From an unicellular cyanobacterium SU3 (GTDB taxonomy: Bacteria; Cyanobacteriota; Cyanobacteriia; Cyanobacteriales; Microcystaceae), in assembly GCA_002172675.1 (NCBI GenBank), contig NETF01000051.1, positions 106,679 to 170,678 of the forward strand: a stretch of DNA of 64,000 nt, read 5' to 3'. The position numbers and the translations under genes are program-made. Below, piece after piece: positions 36,509-45,272 of this stretch. The notes beneath the pieces are model-generated. The model had not been told where the DNA came from, made no database searches, and saw nothing but the letters and a program-made list of their open reading frames with translations. Within the stretch, counting starts at the first letter, position 1; each line of letters begins with the position of its first letter.

Positions 36509-37300
36509 TTAGAAGGATGAACTTCCTGTCCCTTGAAACATGACCCAAGAGAGAAAGAAGTTAATCACAAAAACAGCTAATAAAGAGGTAACAACCGCCG
36601 TTGTGGTAGACTGACCGACTCCTTTGGCACCTCCCGTTGTGGTTAGTCCCCAACTACAACCAATCACAGCAATTAACCCTCCAAACGCAACGGATTTTAT
36701 TACAGAAGTCACTAAATCCCATAATTCTAAAAAGTTGCGAATTGAGGTTAAAAAAACATAGGGAGAAATATCATACAATCCATTGGCAATTAATAATCCT
36801 CCTGTCATTCCTGTTAACAACGACAGAATATTTAAGACCGGTAGCATCAAACAACAGGCCAACACACGAGGTAATACTAAATAGTCAATGGGATCGGTTT
36901 TGAGCATATATAAAGCATCAATTTGCTCAGTAACACGCATGGTTCCAATTTCAGCAGCAAACGCCGACCCCACTCTTCCGGCCACCACAACGGCGGTTAA
37001 TACGGGGGCTAATTCTCTCGTTAAGGCTAAAGCTAACACGCCTCCGACGGTGGATGCTGCGCCAAAACTGATGAATTCTCTAGCCACTTGAATGGTAAAC
37101 ACCATCCCCACAAAACCAGCAGTAATGAGGGCAATGGTAACAGATTCTGGACCCACAACGCTCATCTGTTCGAGGGTATTGCGTCGATGAATCTTAGTTT
37201 TGAGCAGATGGAAAAAGACTTGACCCCCTAATAAAATGGCTGCGACTAATCGCTCAAACCAGATACCGAGTCCTCTTCTTGTATGGCTTGGGTTTGTCAT
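36509..37300 (-). CDS. MlaE-family ABC transporter permease
   Basis: The 263-residue protein has an amphipathic N-terminus and about five to six hydrophobic helices with the MlaE core (GFVGMVFTIQVAREF, ELAPVLTAVVVAGRVGSAFAAE, TMRVTEQIDAL). In cyanobacteria this permease works with an MlaD-like substrate-binding protein and an ATPase in lipid transport across the envelope. The partner genes are not here, so it is an isolated subunit gene. Confident family call; lipid substrate inferred. Confidence 0.92.
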   Translation of the reverse strand: MTNPSHTRRGLGIWFERLVAAILLGGQVFFHLLKTKIHRRNTLEQMSVVGPESVTIALITAGFVGMVFTIQVAREFISFGAASTVGGVLALALTRELAPVLTAVVVAGRVGSAFAAEIGTMRVTEQIDALYMLKTDPIDYLVLPRVLACCLMLPVLNILSLLTGMTGGLLIANGLYDISPYVFLTSIRNFLELWDLVTSVIKSVAFGGLIAVIGCSWGLTTTGGAKGVGQSTTTAVVTSLLAVFVINFFLSWVMFQGTGSSSF

Positions 37301-37459
37301 TACTTCTCATGGTTAATGGATCTTGTTTAGTTATAGCTTATTATCGGTTTGACATCAGTCAAACAGTGACCAGTGACTAATAAACTTAACTGATAACTGA
37401 GGAAAAAATATGTTACTCTCCAAACTAGATCAATTTCTTTGTGTGAAGTAAAAACTAAA

Positions 37460-37924
37460 ATGTACAGTAAAATCCTCGTTGCCGTTGATAATTCTGCCAT
37501 TGCTGAACAAGTGATTGAGGTTGCTTTTACTTTATGTAAAGCAACAGAGGGAAAATTAATGTTAGTTAATGTATTATCTCAAAATGCTGAAGATAGTCCT
37601 ATTAGTTTTGCCCCTTATGCCAGCAGTTATAGTATTGATTTGATTGAAAAATTTAAAAGCGAGTGGAAACAATATCAACAAGAAAGTTTGCAGAAGTTGG
37701 AAGCTTGGACTCAAAAAGCGAAAGATATGAATATTCAAGCAGAATTACGTCAAGAAAATGGTAATCCTGGTCCTATTATTTGCCGTCTTGCTAAGGAATG
37801 GGGAGCTGAATTAATTGTTATAGGACGCAGGGGACATTCTATGGCGAGTGAGATTATCTTAGGTAGCGTTAGCAGTTATGTGATTCATCGTTCTCATTGT
37901 TCGGTTCATATTGTGCAATCTTGA
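37460..37924 (+). CDS. Universal stress protein (UspA family)
   Basis: Start moved to the ATG at 37460 (MYSKILVAVDNS), the usual USP opening; the longer frame begins with TTG. The 154-residue protein carries the ATP-binding motif G-x2-G-x9-GS (GRRGHSMASEIILGSVS) near the C-terminus, so it is an ATP-binding type. Role in stress tolerance is by family. It stands alone. Confidence 0.9.
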   Translation: MYSKILVAVDNSAIAEQVIEVAFTLCKATEGKLMLVNVLSQNAEDSPISFAPYASSYSIDLIEKFKSEWKQYQQESLQKLEAWTQKAKDMNIQAELRQENGNPGPIICRLAKEWGAELIVIGRRGHSMASEIILGSVSSYVIHRSHCSVHIVQS

Positions 37925-38283
37925 GAGTATTAAAGCTTTAATCATGATAGATGCACAATAACCAAGTTTATAACAACCCTTAAAGTAAAGACATTTTCAA
38001 GAAACTAAGTAGTCGGACATAAATATAATCAACTGTCTTAAGAAATATAAAGAAGAGGGGTTTTTGACCAAAGATTGCCAACTCAATCAATTGAATTTCA
38101 AATCAGAGCGTCAGACTGATAGTTTTTTGCTCCGCTACATACAGATGAAAGTACATTTCTTTGGTCATTAACCTAGACCTAGGGGCTGCGCGGCTGTTAA
38201 ATGAAGACAAAGCAGACCTTGACATAGCAGCCGCATTGGTACCCGGTTTCGGAAAACACCGGCACAGTGCAACCCGTCTCAAA
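37925..38283. other. Spacer 3' of sbtA with an inverted repeat
   Basis: Composition changes from AT-rich to GC-rich at about 38170, marking the edge of the sbtA island. CCGGT (38243-38247) and ACCGG (38258-38262) can pair downstream of sbtA and may stabilise its 3' end. No gene is supported in this stretch. Confidence 0.45.
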
Positions 38284-39510
38284 TCAGCCACCCATCACTG
38301 CTTGAGCAAGCCCAATGAACAGGGGAATTCCCAAGGCAATTGCAACCGGGGTACCGACGGCTGTGGACGCACCGATGTAAGCGGAGGGATTGGCTGAGGG
38401 AATACCACCTCTTAACGTAGGAGGCCCAGAGATGTCTGAACTTGAGGCTGCGATAACGGCCAAGATAACAACGCCACCCATGCTGAATCCTGTCGCGTAG
38501 TGGGCAATCATGCCGAGACCAAAAGCAATTAAGCCATGAAGCAGTGGTGCAATAAAAGCATAGACAGCGTACCACTGGGCTACTTTGCGTAGCTCGTTAA
38601 TTCTTGCTGTTGCTTCCATCCCCATTACGATCATTAATATAGAAAGTAGTCCACGGAAAAGAGGCTCGTAGAAGCTTTCATACACGCTTTCGGGACGGGT
38701 TAGTAAACCTAGAGCAAGACCGAGTAATAGTGCTGATAAAGCAGAACCCTGGAGACTTTCCCGAATAATCGGCCAGATTTCAACCTTATTATCCTGGTCT
38801 TCGTGAGGATATCCACTTGCAGTAATACGTTGCTGGTTGGGATTACTGCCTGCGGTACCGCCGCCCTGATCCATAGCATAAGCTCCTGCAGTACCGCCTT
38901 GCTCCATAGCATAAGCTCCTGCAGTACCGCCTTGCTCCATAGCATAAGCCCCTCCTGTTGCAACCTGGGGTTCGCCATAAAACTCCTGCTTGCTACGAGA
39001 CTCCTCTGCAGCAGCGCGCCGCTTTTGCTTGCTCGTATAAATGCTGGCCAAGACGATGGCAGTCACCAGTGCTGGTATGTCCATAAAGGGATAGAGTGCA
39101 GCAGACCAAGCCTCGTATTCCATGCCTTGCGCGTCGAGGACTGTTAAGCCAGCAGCCAGCGTAGAACCACTCACAGCACCGAACAACCCTCCTGTCGCAA
39201 TGGCATCGACGACTTTAATGTTCGGCAACTTGGCCAAAGTGTAGCGCGCGATAAACACGATCAAGATACCGATTATGACGGCGAACAGCGCGGGCAATAG
39301 TATCTCAGTTATATTGGACTCGCGGATCGCAATACCACCCTTGAGGCCAACTTTAATAAGCAGCATGAAAACGATGAACTTATAGATCGCATCAGGAATT
39401 GCTAGTTGGCTACTAACGGCAGCAGCAACCGCACCACCAATTAGAAAGCCGAGTGTGGGGGACTGCAATTGCGACACGAATTTTGTCAAAAAATCGGATA
39501 AGAAATCCAT
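38284..39510 (-). CDS. sbtA: Sodium-dependent bicarbonate transporter SbtA
   Basis: The 408-residue protein has two five-helix halves typical of SbtA (LGFLIGGAVAAAVSSQLAIP; GGLFGAVSGSTLAAGL; AASSSDISGPPTLRGGIP in the second half). They are joined by a long cytoplasmic loop (about 165-240). It imports HCO3- with Na+ as part of the CO2-concentrating mechanism. The loop carries an extra 33-bp tandem repeat (GAYAMEQGGTA units). A very strong ribosome-binding site (GGAGGAAGGAGG) precedes the ATG. Base composition is GC-richer than neighbours. The PII-like regulator sbtB lies 1.25 kb away and divergent rather than directly downstream. Confidence 0.95.
   Translation of the reverse strand: MDFLSDFLTKFVSQLQSPTLGFLIGGAVAAAVSSQLAIPDAIYKFIVFMLLIKVGLKGGIAIRESNITEILLPALFAVIIGILIVFIARYTLAKLPNIKVVDAIATGGLFGAVSGSTLAAGLTVLDAQGMEYEAWSAALYPFMDIPALVTAIVLASIYTSKQKRRAAAEESRSKQEFYGEPQVATGGAYAMEQGGTAGAYAMEQGGTAGAYAMDQGGGTAGSNPNQQRITASGYPHEDQDNKVEIWPIIRESLQGSALSALLLGLALGLLTRPESVYESFYEPLFRGLLSILMIVMGMEATARINELRKVAQWYAVYAFIAPLLHGLIAFGLGMIAHYATGFSMGGVVILAVIAASSSDISGPPTLRGGIPSANPSAYIGASTAVGTPVAIALGIPLFIGLAQAVMGG
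38848..38946. repeat. 33-bp tandem repeat inside sbtA
   Basis: Two exact 33-base units (38881-38913 and 38914-38946) plus a degenerate third on the left encode GAYAMEQGGTA-type 11-residue repeats in the cytoplasmic loop. The frame is kept, so the loop length can vary by whole units. Confidence 0.85.
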
Positions 39511-40008
39511 TAATACCTCCTTCCTCCTCTAACGGAGAGCGATTATTGTCATAAATGAGCTTTTAAAAGTAAGGGTGAAACACTTTACTTGTACTGAGCA
39601 GGTTCTCTTGTAGTACCTGTCAACAGAGTGTTCAGAGATAGCCGTTTTCCCAATTGGGCCGCAAGCTCATATCTGTCCCACATTACCCTTCATATACTTC
39701 GATCTATTAAGAACGAAATTTCTATGTGTTTAAGTCTATCATTAAAACTGAAAATTTTTACGTTTCTTCAAATGAATTTGTAACGCAATATCTAATTCAA
39801 CTTATAAGTTTTTCTTTTTATTGGGGGATTCCTGGCTCTGGTTACTGTGATTTGCGATCGCTGTCCCTGGGCAACCATCCCATCTCTGAAGTATTTTCTG
39901 CATCTATTCAGTTAAACAATGAAACAAGAATCCCACGCAGTTTTAGTTCTACTGGTGGGATTGTAAAGATAGATTAAGGAGAATAGATCAGCCTTACTAT
40001 GGCTCAGA
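39511..40008. other. Upstream region of sbtA
   Basis: The 500-base spacer holds the sbtA leader and promoter. CAGGT and ACCTG (about 39600-39620) form a short inverted repeat within it. An 83-codon plus-strand frame at 39726-39977 lacks recognisable features and overlaps the AT-richer part; I do not call it. No known carbon-regulator motif was certain. Confidence 0.4.
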
Positions 40009-40257
40009 TCAATCCACTGGTAATACGGGTAACTCCTCTAATGATAATGAAGTCGGCTCTAAAGGGGGACTGTAGCGAGCCGCGTTAATCCAAATGACTG
40101 AAAGCAGTAAACCAACACCGCAACCGATCAAGAAAATCCAACCGTGGGAGGGTTCTAAAACACAGAGCAAGCGACGATTACTGTCATACACTTGTACGAG
40201 CCACCCCTCATCCGTATTCAACTTTGGCTGTGACTGCTTCGATTCAAACTGATTCAT
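40009..40257 (-). CDS. Small single-helix membrane protein next to sbtA
   Basis: Start at the ATG at 40257 (GGAGTGAAAATT upstream; MNQFESKQSQPKLN), giving 82 residues. A soluble N-terminus (about 1-40) is followed by one membrane helix (GWIFLIGCGVGLLLSVIWI) and an acidic proline-rich tail. It lies upstream of sbtA on the same strand and shares the higher GC content of the island. I do not recognise a family. A role with SbtA is a hypothesis from position only. Confidence 0.6.
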   Translation of the reverse strand: MNQFESKQSQPKLNTDEGWLVQVYDSNRRLLCVLEPSHGWIFLIGCGVGLLLSVIWINAARYSPPLEPTSLSLEELPVLPVD

Positions 40258-41078
<821 letters not shown>

Positions 41079-41164
41079 TCCAAAACTCCTTAGTGGTGCA
41101 GAAACCTCTGCCGTCCACAATCAATGTCTCATCATGAGAACGTCATCACCTTTGAGAATTCAAT

Positions 41165-41212
41165 CCGAGAGTCTTGGTCTTACTGATAGTATTTCAGGGA
41201 ACAGGCTCTCGG
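41165..41212. terminator. Inverted repeat downstream of sbtB
   Basis: CCGAGAG (41165-41171) and CTCTCGG (41206-41212) can pair across a 34-base loop about 90 bases after the sbtB stop. No T-run follows. A weak terminator or processing-site candidate. Confidence 0.35.
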
Positions 41213-41272
41213 CTCATTATTCTGGGACAGTGGGGGGATGAACAAGAAGAATAAACAGAATATCATCTAAAC

Positions 41273-41554
41273 CTACAAATAATCATAAAATCTAGCAAAA
41301 ATAATAGCTGATAACGCTAGAAAACCGAGAGTTCTTCTCCAGTAATTAACCCCTTGAAATAATTCCATCCAAGCCCAGGTGAAAAAGGAACCAAACGCAA
41401 TAATATCTATAATTAGATAAAGACTATCATTAGATATAACTTGTTTTAATAAAAAGGCTGTTACAGCAACAATCAGGGGTAAATTGGGAGGTTGAGCAAT
41501 AACAATATGCCCTTGATTATCTCTAAATGTTTTATCAAATAAGGTATTTTCCAT
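41273..41554 (-). CDS. Conserved hypothetical membrane protein
   Basis: Start at the ATG at 41554 (MENTLFDKTFRDNQG), giving 93 residues. A short hydrophilic N-terminus is followed by three hydrophobic helices (VAVTAFLLKQVI, IDIIAFGSFFTWAWMELF, TLGFLALSAIIFARF). The Trp-rich middle and length resemble a conserved cyanobacterial family of unknown function. No operon partner. Confidence 0.65.
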   Translation of the reverse strand: MENTLFDKTFRDNQGHIVIAQPPNLPLIVAVTAFLLKQVISNDSLYLIIDIIAFGSFFTWAWMELFQGVNYWRRTLGFLALSAIIFARFYDYL

Positions 41555-41809
41555 TATTTTATTAGTCCTTAATAACAACTATAGCAATTTACAACTCATA
41601 AAAGTACACTCTAGAATAAGTTATCTGTTCCTTAAAATAATAAGCTTTTGTACCTCACACAGTTCTCAACTGCTATAATCTAAGTCTAATATTTCAGTTT
41701 AATTTTTTAAATCTGCCTAATGGATTATATTATTGGGATCACGAAACAATAACTTATTTTGACCCTAACTAATATCTTGTTGAAAAAAAGATAACTTTGA
41801 ATATCAAAC

Positions 41810-42430
41810 TTAATTTTGCCAAGTTCCCTCCTCTTTTAAAATCAGGTTATTTTCTTCGTAAACCAGCAGTGAACCATCACTTTGCACAATGTAACTATGG
41901 TCACCATTGACAAATTTATAACCCAAAAATCGGCAAGGAGTTACACCATCAGCACAAGTAGTATGGATGGTTTTACCCGCTAATTGTATGCTATCTCCTG
42001 TATTAATATTAATCCCTTCATATGAGACATGATTACAACTTACTGCCCCTTCTATACAATTAGAATGAAGCACAATCTTATAATTTTCAGTTGTTATTAT
42101 TTGAGTGCTAACAACATCATAAATTTCAACATATAAATTATAAGTTGCATTGCCTCTTGTTCCCCTTACAATAATTTTATAATCTCCATTAGCAGGTAAA
42201 ACAAGATGAGTATTCGTCACTCCTTTGTTAAGGATAGTGGTATTAGGAGAAACTAAATCAAAGACAGCATTATTTTCTAGAGATGTTAAAGAAATGGTCA
42301 TAATTTGTGACGCATTTGCCCCTAATAAATAAGTATCTCTCGTTCCTCTAATAACAGCATCTTCAACGGTGGTTGAAATTTCCCCTCGATTAAATTGAAT
42401 CCGTCTTGTGCGATCGCTTTTTATAACTGT
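41810..42430 (-). pseudogene. N-terminally truncated exported-protein gene
   Basis: The frame is open on the minus strand from about 42430 to 41810, but the part before 42301 has no start codon and an upstream TAA (42431-42433) ends it. The open part begins RTRRIQFNRGEISTT and contains VIRGTRDTYLLGANASQ, a domain common in cyanobacterial exported, lysozyme-inhibitor-like proteins. A Cys-rich C-terminus follows (HSNCIEGAVSCNH, CADGVTPCRF). The signal peptide and true start are missing, probably replaced by the repeat DNA near 42420-42470. An internal ATG at 42301 could give a 163-residue remnant. Confidence 0.6.
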
Positions 42431-42567
42431 TTATAACTGTTCAATACTTCTAACTCCGAACCCCGAACTCAGCTTTTTAATTTTTCATTATATTTTTAAC
42501 GGTTAACAAACGATGCCATGCTAGTATTCCTAAACTAAAATTAGACTAGAAAATAAGGAAATTAACC

Positions 42568-42942
42568 ATGAAGTTTGCCCTTGTGAGTGATGATTTTCAG
42601 ACCATTACAGGGAAAACCGGTCGCGCTCGTAAGTTCTTAGTTTATGAAGCGACTCAAGAGGTTGAACCCACGCTACTCGAGAAGTTAGAAGTTCCTGAGA
42701 CTCAACCCACATTCCACGATCTCCACGAAGATGATATCACTCCCCATCCTTTAGACCATAGTATATTAATCACAGGAGAGGCTGGAGTTGGCTTAAAAGA
42801 GCGTTTAAGTCGCCGTGGTATTACTGTTTATATTACCTCAGAAACTGAGCCTTTAGCAGCTATTCAGGGAGTGATAAAGGGCAATATTACAACGTTAGAA
42901 CCCACTCCTCATAAAGAAGATGGAAGCTGCATGAACCATTGA
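42568..42942 (+). CDS. NifX/NifB-type Fe-Mo-cofactor-binding-domain protein
   Basis: The 124-residue protein has the dinitrogenase Fe-Mo cofactor biosynthesis domain fold: an N-terminal strand (KFALVSDDFQTITGKTGRARKF), a glycine turn (SILITGEAGVGLKERL), a regular helix-strand pattern, and a C-terminal Cys/His tail (GSCMNH). Such small proteins bind metal clusters in nitrogen-fixing and other bacteria. No nif genes are adjacent, so the role may be in another metal pathway. AAGGAAATTAACC precedes the ATG. Confidence 0.75.
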   Translation: MKFALVSDDFQTITGKTGRARKFLVYEATQEVEPTLLEKLEVPETQPTFHDLHEDDITPHPLDHSILITGEAGVGLKERLSRRGITVYITSETEPLAAIQGVIKGNITTLEPTPHKEDGSCMNH

Positions 42943-42960
42943 TATTTTTTAATAGATAAG

Positions 42961-43018
42961 GTGGGCAAAATAAAGGATCTCTATTGATAAAACTAGAGTC
43001 TTTTAAGCATTTGCCCAC
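42961..43018. repeat. Inverted-repeat element (GTGGGCAAA/TTTGCCCAC)
   Basis: Perfect 9-base arms at 42961-42969 and 43010-43018, between convergent genes. Same GTGGGC/GCCCAC core as the palindromes at 10640 and 13069 but with a 40-base centre. Likely a terminator-like or MITE-like dispersed element. Confidence 0.6.
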
Positions 43019-43058
43019 GCTACAGTTGATTGGTTAGGGTAACAGATTATCCTAAATT

Positions 43059-43829
43059 CTACTGTAGTGTACTACTTTCTTTGATTTTTGTCACTAATTC
43101 ATCCACTTTTTCAGGAGACATGACTGGAGTTTCTGGTGCATTAACCGACGGCCAAGCTGTTTTTAGTTCTGCTAAACTTGCGGTGATGGTTTCGTGTTTT
43201 TCGGGATATTGTTGACTCATGGTGTCAGCAATAGGTTGATAAAGTTCTTCTGCATAAACAACAAACCCCATCGAGTCTTGATATTCAATTAATTCTACAA
43301 ATTTATCATTTGCGATCGCTGCTTCATATTCTGCATTTGCGGTGGATAAAAGTCCATTAATTACTGGTAAAACTGTTTCAGGGGATTGTAATTTTTCTGT
43401 GGGAACGGCTGCGATCGCTTGATCTATTGCTGTCATAGAATCATTGTATAATTCCTTCATTTTCTCTGATTTAGGATTGGTTTTAATGCCATCATGAAAC
43501 TGATTTAAAGTCATCTTAAAATCAGTGACATTCCGTTTATTTAATTCAGGTTCAATGGTGCCGTATAATTCTTCTACAGGGTGGCCAACATGGGGTTCTG
43601 CTTCTTCATATTTTCCTTGTTCCATTAAGTCTTTTGCCACCATTAAATGACCTTTCATTAACCCTAAACTGGTTAAGTAGTCTGTGTCTCCACCTTCTGC
43701 TGTTGTTTCAACAACTTCGGGTGCAGAAGTTTGTGCCGTTTCTTGATTTTCTGAAGGAGTGCTACAACTGGTCAAAGTAACAGCAAAAGGTACTAAAAGA
43801 AGAGAAGATAAATAACTTATTTTTTTCAT
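43059..43829 (-). CDS. Helical lipoprotein, iron/copper-cluster associated
   Basis: Start at the ATG at 43829 (AAGGGATAAAC upstream). The signal ends in a lipobox, LTSC, so residue 21 is the lipidated Cys. The mature part is Glu/Gln-rich then all-helical, with a His-bearing segment (LMKGHLMVAKDLMEQGKYEEAEPHVGHPVEELY) followed by amphipathic helices. The helical, His-containing form recalls imelysin-like or EfeO-like iron proteins, but I cannot name the family. It is the last gene of the FeoA/multicopper-oxidase cluster. Confidence 0.65.
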   Translation of the reverse strand: MKKISYLSSLLLVPFAVTLTSCSTPSENQETAQTSAPEVVETTAEGGDTDYLTSLGLMKGHLMVAKDLMEQGKYEEAEPHVGHPVEELYGTIEPELNKRNVTDFKMTLNQFHDGIKTNPKSEKMKELYNDSMTAIDQAIAAVPTEKLQSPETVLPVINGLLSTANAEYEAAIANDKFVELIEYQDSMGFVVYAEELYQPIADTMSQQYPEKHETITASLAELKTAWPSVNAPETPVMSPEKVDELVTKIKESSTLQ

Positions 43830-43882
43830 GTTTATCCCTTTTTGTCTACTCATGATATTGAATTATTTTAATTATATTAAAC

Positions 43883-44893
43883 TTAGCTTTCAATAACATT
43901 AAATTTTCCTAAAGCTCCATATTCTGCGATGACATCTTGATGCGGATGAAACATAAATTCACCAGGATACTGATAAGAAAATTCTAAAATATGACGCTCT
44001 GCAGTTCCCATTGTAATCATATCGGTTTCTTCATCTGGGGTTAAACTGCGACCGGTACGATATACTTTAAACATATTGCCATGAATATGAAAAGTTGCCA
44101 CTGGATCAAACTCAATCATATTCAAAATATAGAGTCGGATTAACTGATTTTTATAGATAGGAATGGGATAATCTCGATAATAATTAGGAATACCATTAAA
44201 CGCATAAACATCATTTTTTTGTTGGTTATTAATATCATATCCTCCTAATACCATAACCATTTCATCGGCGGGGGGACGAGGAGAGGGAGGATCAACAATA
44301 AACATACCATATAACCCTTTACTAATGTGGCGAGTAACTGGAGCAACATGGCAATGATAAAGATGCACTCCGAAGGGTTTAGCTTCAAATTCATAAATAG
44401 CAGTTTTCCCGTGACGAATAGGGGTTACTCCGTCCATTTCTGATGGATGGGTTCCATGAAAATGTAGGGTATGGGAATGACCATCTTCGTTATGAAAAAT
44501 AATGCGAACTGTTTCCCCTTCTTTTGCTCTTAATGTGGGGCCTGGAACGCGATCGTTAAGGTTCCAAGTAATAAAATCAAGGGTACTATTAAGATGAAAT
44601 AAACTACTTTTTGCTGTTACTTCAAATTCTCGAATCCGTTGTCCATTTTCCTGTTTAACTGTGCCATAATCAAACTCTCTGAGAATGGTCATGGGGTTAA
44701 AGGGATTATCTAAAATTGGCTTATTATTCAGTTCAATCTCAGGAATTTTAACAGTAGAATTAACTTGATTTAATAATTGTCTTAATCCGATAGTTCCTCC
44801 AGCCAAACCGAGTCCTAGCAAGGTTAATGAGCCTTGCAAAATTTGGCGACGACTCAAAGAATTAAATGGCAAATTCGGTGAAACTTGTGACAT
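43883..44893 (-). CDS. Two-domain multicopper oxidase with Tat signal
   Basis: The 336-residue protein has an N-terminal twin-arginine motif (LSRRQILQ) and two cupredoxin domains. Domain 1 has HFHG and HLYHCHVAPVTRHISKGLYGMF, with the type 1 His-Cys-His-Met set. Domain 2 has HIHG and FMFHPHQ, without a type 1 Cys. This pattern is that of two-domain laccase-like oxidases working as homotrimers. It follows feoA with a 2-base gap and precedes a lipoprotein gene. A ferroxidase or cuprous oxidase role in iron uptake is inferred from context; laccase-like activity on organics is possible. Confidence 0.85.
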   Translation of the reverse strand: MSQVSPNLPFNSLSRRQILQGSLTLLGLGLAGGTIGLRQLLNQVNSTVKIPEIELNNKPILDNPFNPMTILREFDYGTVKQENGQRIREFEVTAKSSLFHLNSTLDFITWNLNDRVPGPTLRAKEGETVRIIFHNEDGHSHTLHFHGTHPSEMDGVTPIRHGKTAIYEFEAKPFGVHLYHCHVAPVTRHISKGLYGMFIVDPPSPRPPADEMVMVLGGYDINNQQKNDVYAFNGIPNYYRDYPIPIYKNQLIRLYILNMIEFDPVATFHIHGNMFKVYRTGRSLTPDEETDMITMGTAERHILEFSYQYPGEFMFHPHQDVIAEYGALGKFNVIES

Positions 44894-44895
44894 AA

Positions 44896-45144
44896 TTACT
44901 CTTCTTCTTCAATACACAAAGCGTCAGCTTCTGGTTGAGTGAGTTTAATTAAATTGCCCTTTACCTCTAGGATGATTGGCCAATATTTTGAAGCTTGGCG
45001 AATGACAATAAATTGAGTACCTGGAGTCAATCCCATCGCTAATAATTTACCTTGATAGCCTTTGAAAACTTTGTCATATCCGACGATATAACCGATGGCA
45101 CCGACTGGCAGTTCTCTTAAATAAGTTCTCACGATTCTGTTCAT
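44896..45144 (-). CDS. feoA: FeoA-domain protein
   Basis: The 82-residue protein has the FeoA SH3-like fold (LRELPVGAIGYIVGYD, KLLAMGLTPGTQFIVIRQAS). FeoA normally interacts with the Fe(II) permease FeoB. No feoB lies in the window; instead feoA heads a tight cluster with the two-domain oxidase (gap 2 bases) and the lipoprotein. It ends in a Glu-rich tail. The start and ATG are well placed. Confidence 0.88.
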   Translation of the reverse strand: MNRIVRTYLRELPVGAIGYIVGYDKVFKGYQGKLLAMGLTPGTQFIVIRQASKYWPIILEVKGNLIKLTQPEADALCIEEEE

Positions 45145-45179
45145 TTTTTGTCCTGAGAAAAGGGCAGATTTTTAGGGTT

Positions 45180-45203
45180 AGAAGGAATTAATAAATTCCT
45201 TCT
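45180..45203. terminator. Perfect 10-bp hairpin between porin and feoA
   Basis: AGAAGGAATT and AATTCCTTCT pair perfectly with an AATA centre. It lies downstream of the porin stop and upstream of feoA, both on the minus strand. No clear T-run follows on that strand, so it may attenuate or protect RNA rather than terminate. Confidence 0.5.
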
Positions 45204-45272
45204 CTTTTCAAGACCTTTTTTTTGAGATTAATAGACTAAGATGAATTCATTTTATATAATACTCCTAATGGA

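Noticed and set aside
39726..39977. 83-codon plus-strand frame upstream of sbtA
   Set aside because: Composition and lack of motifs do not support a protein; it lies in the sbtA leader region.
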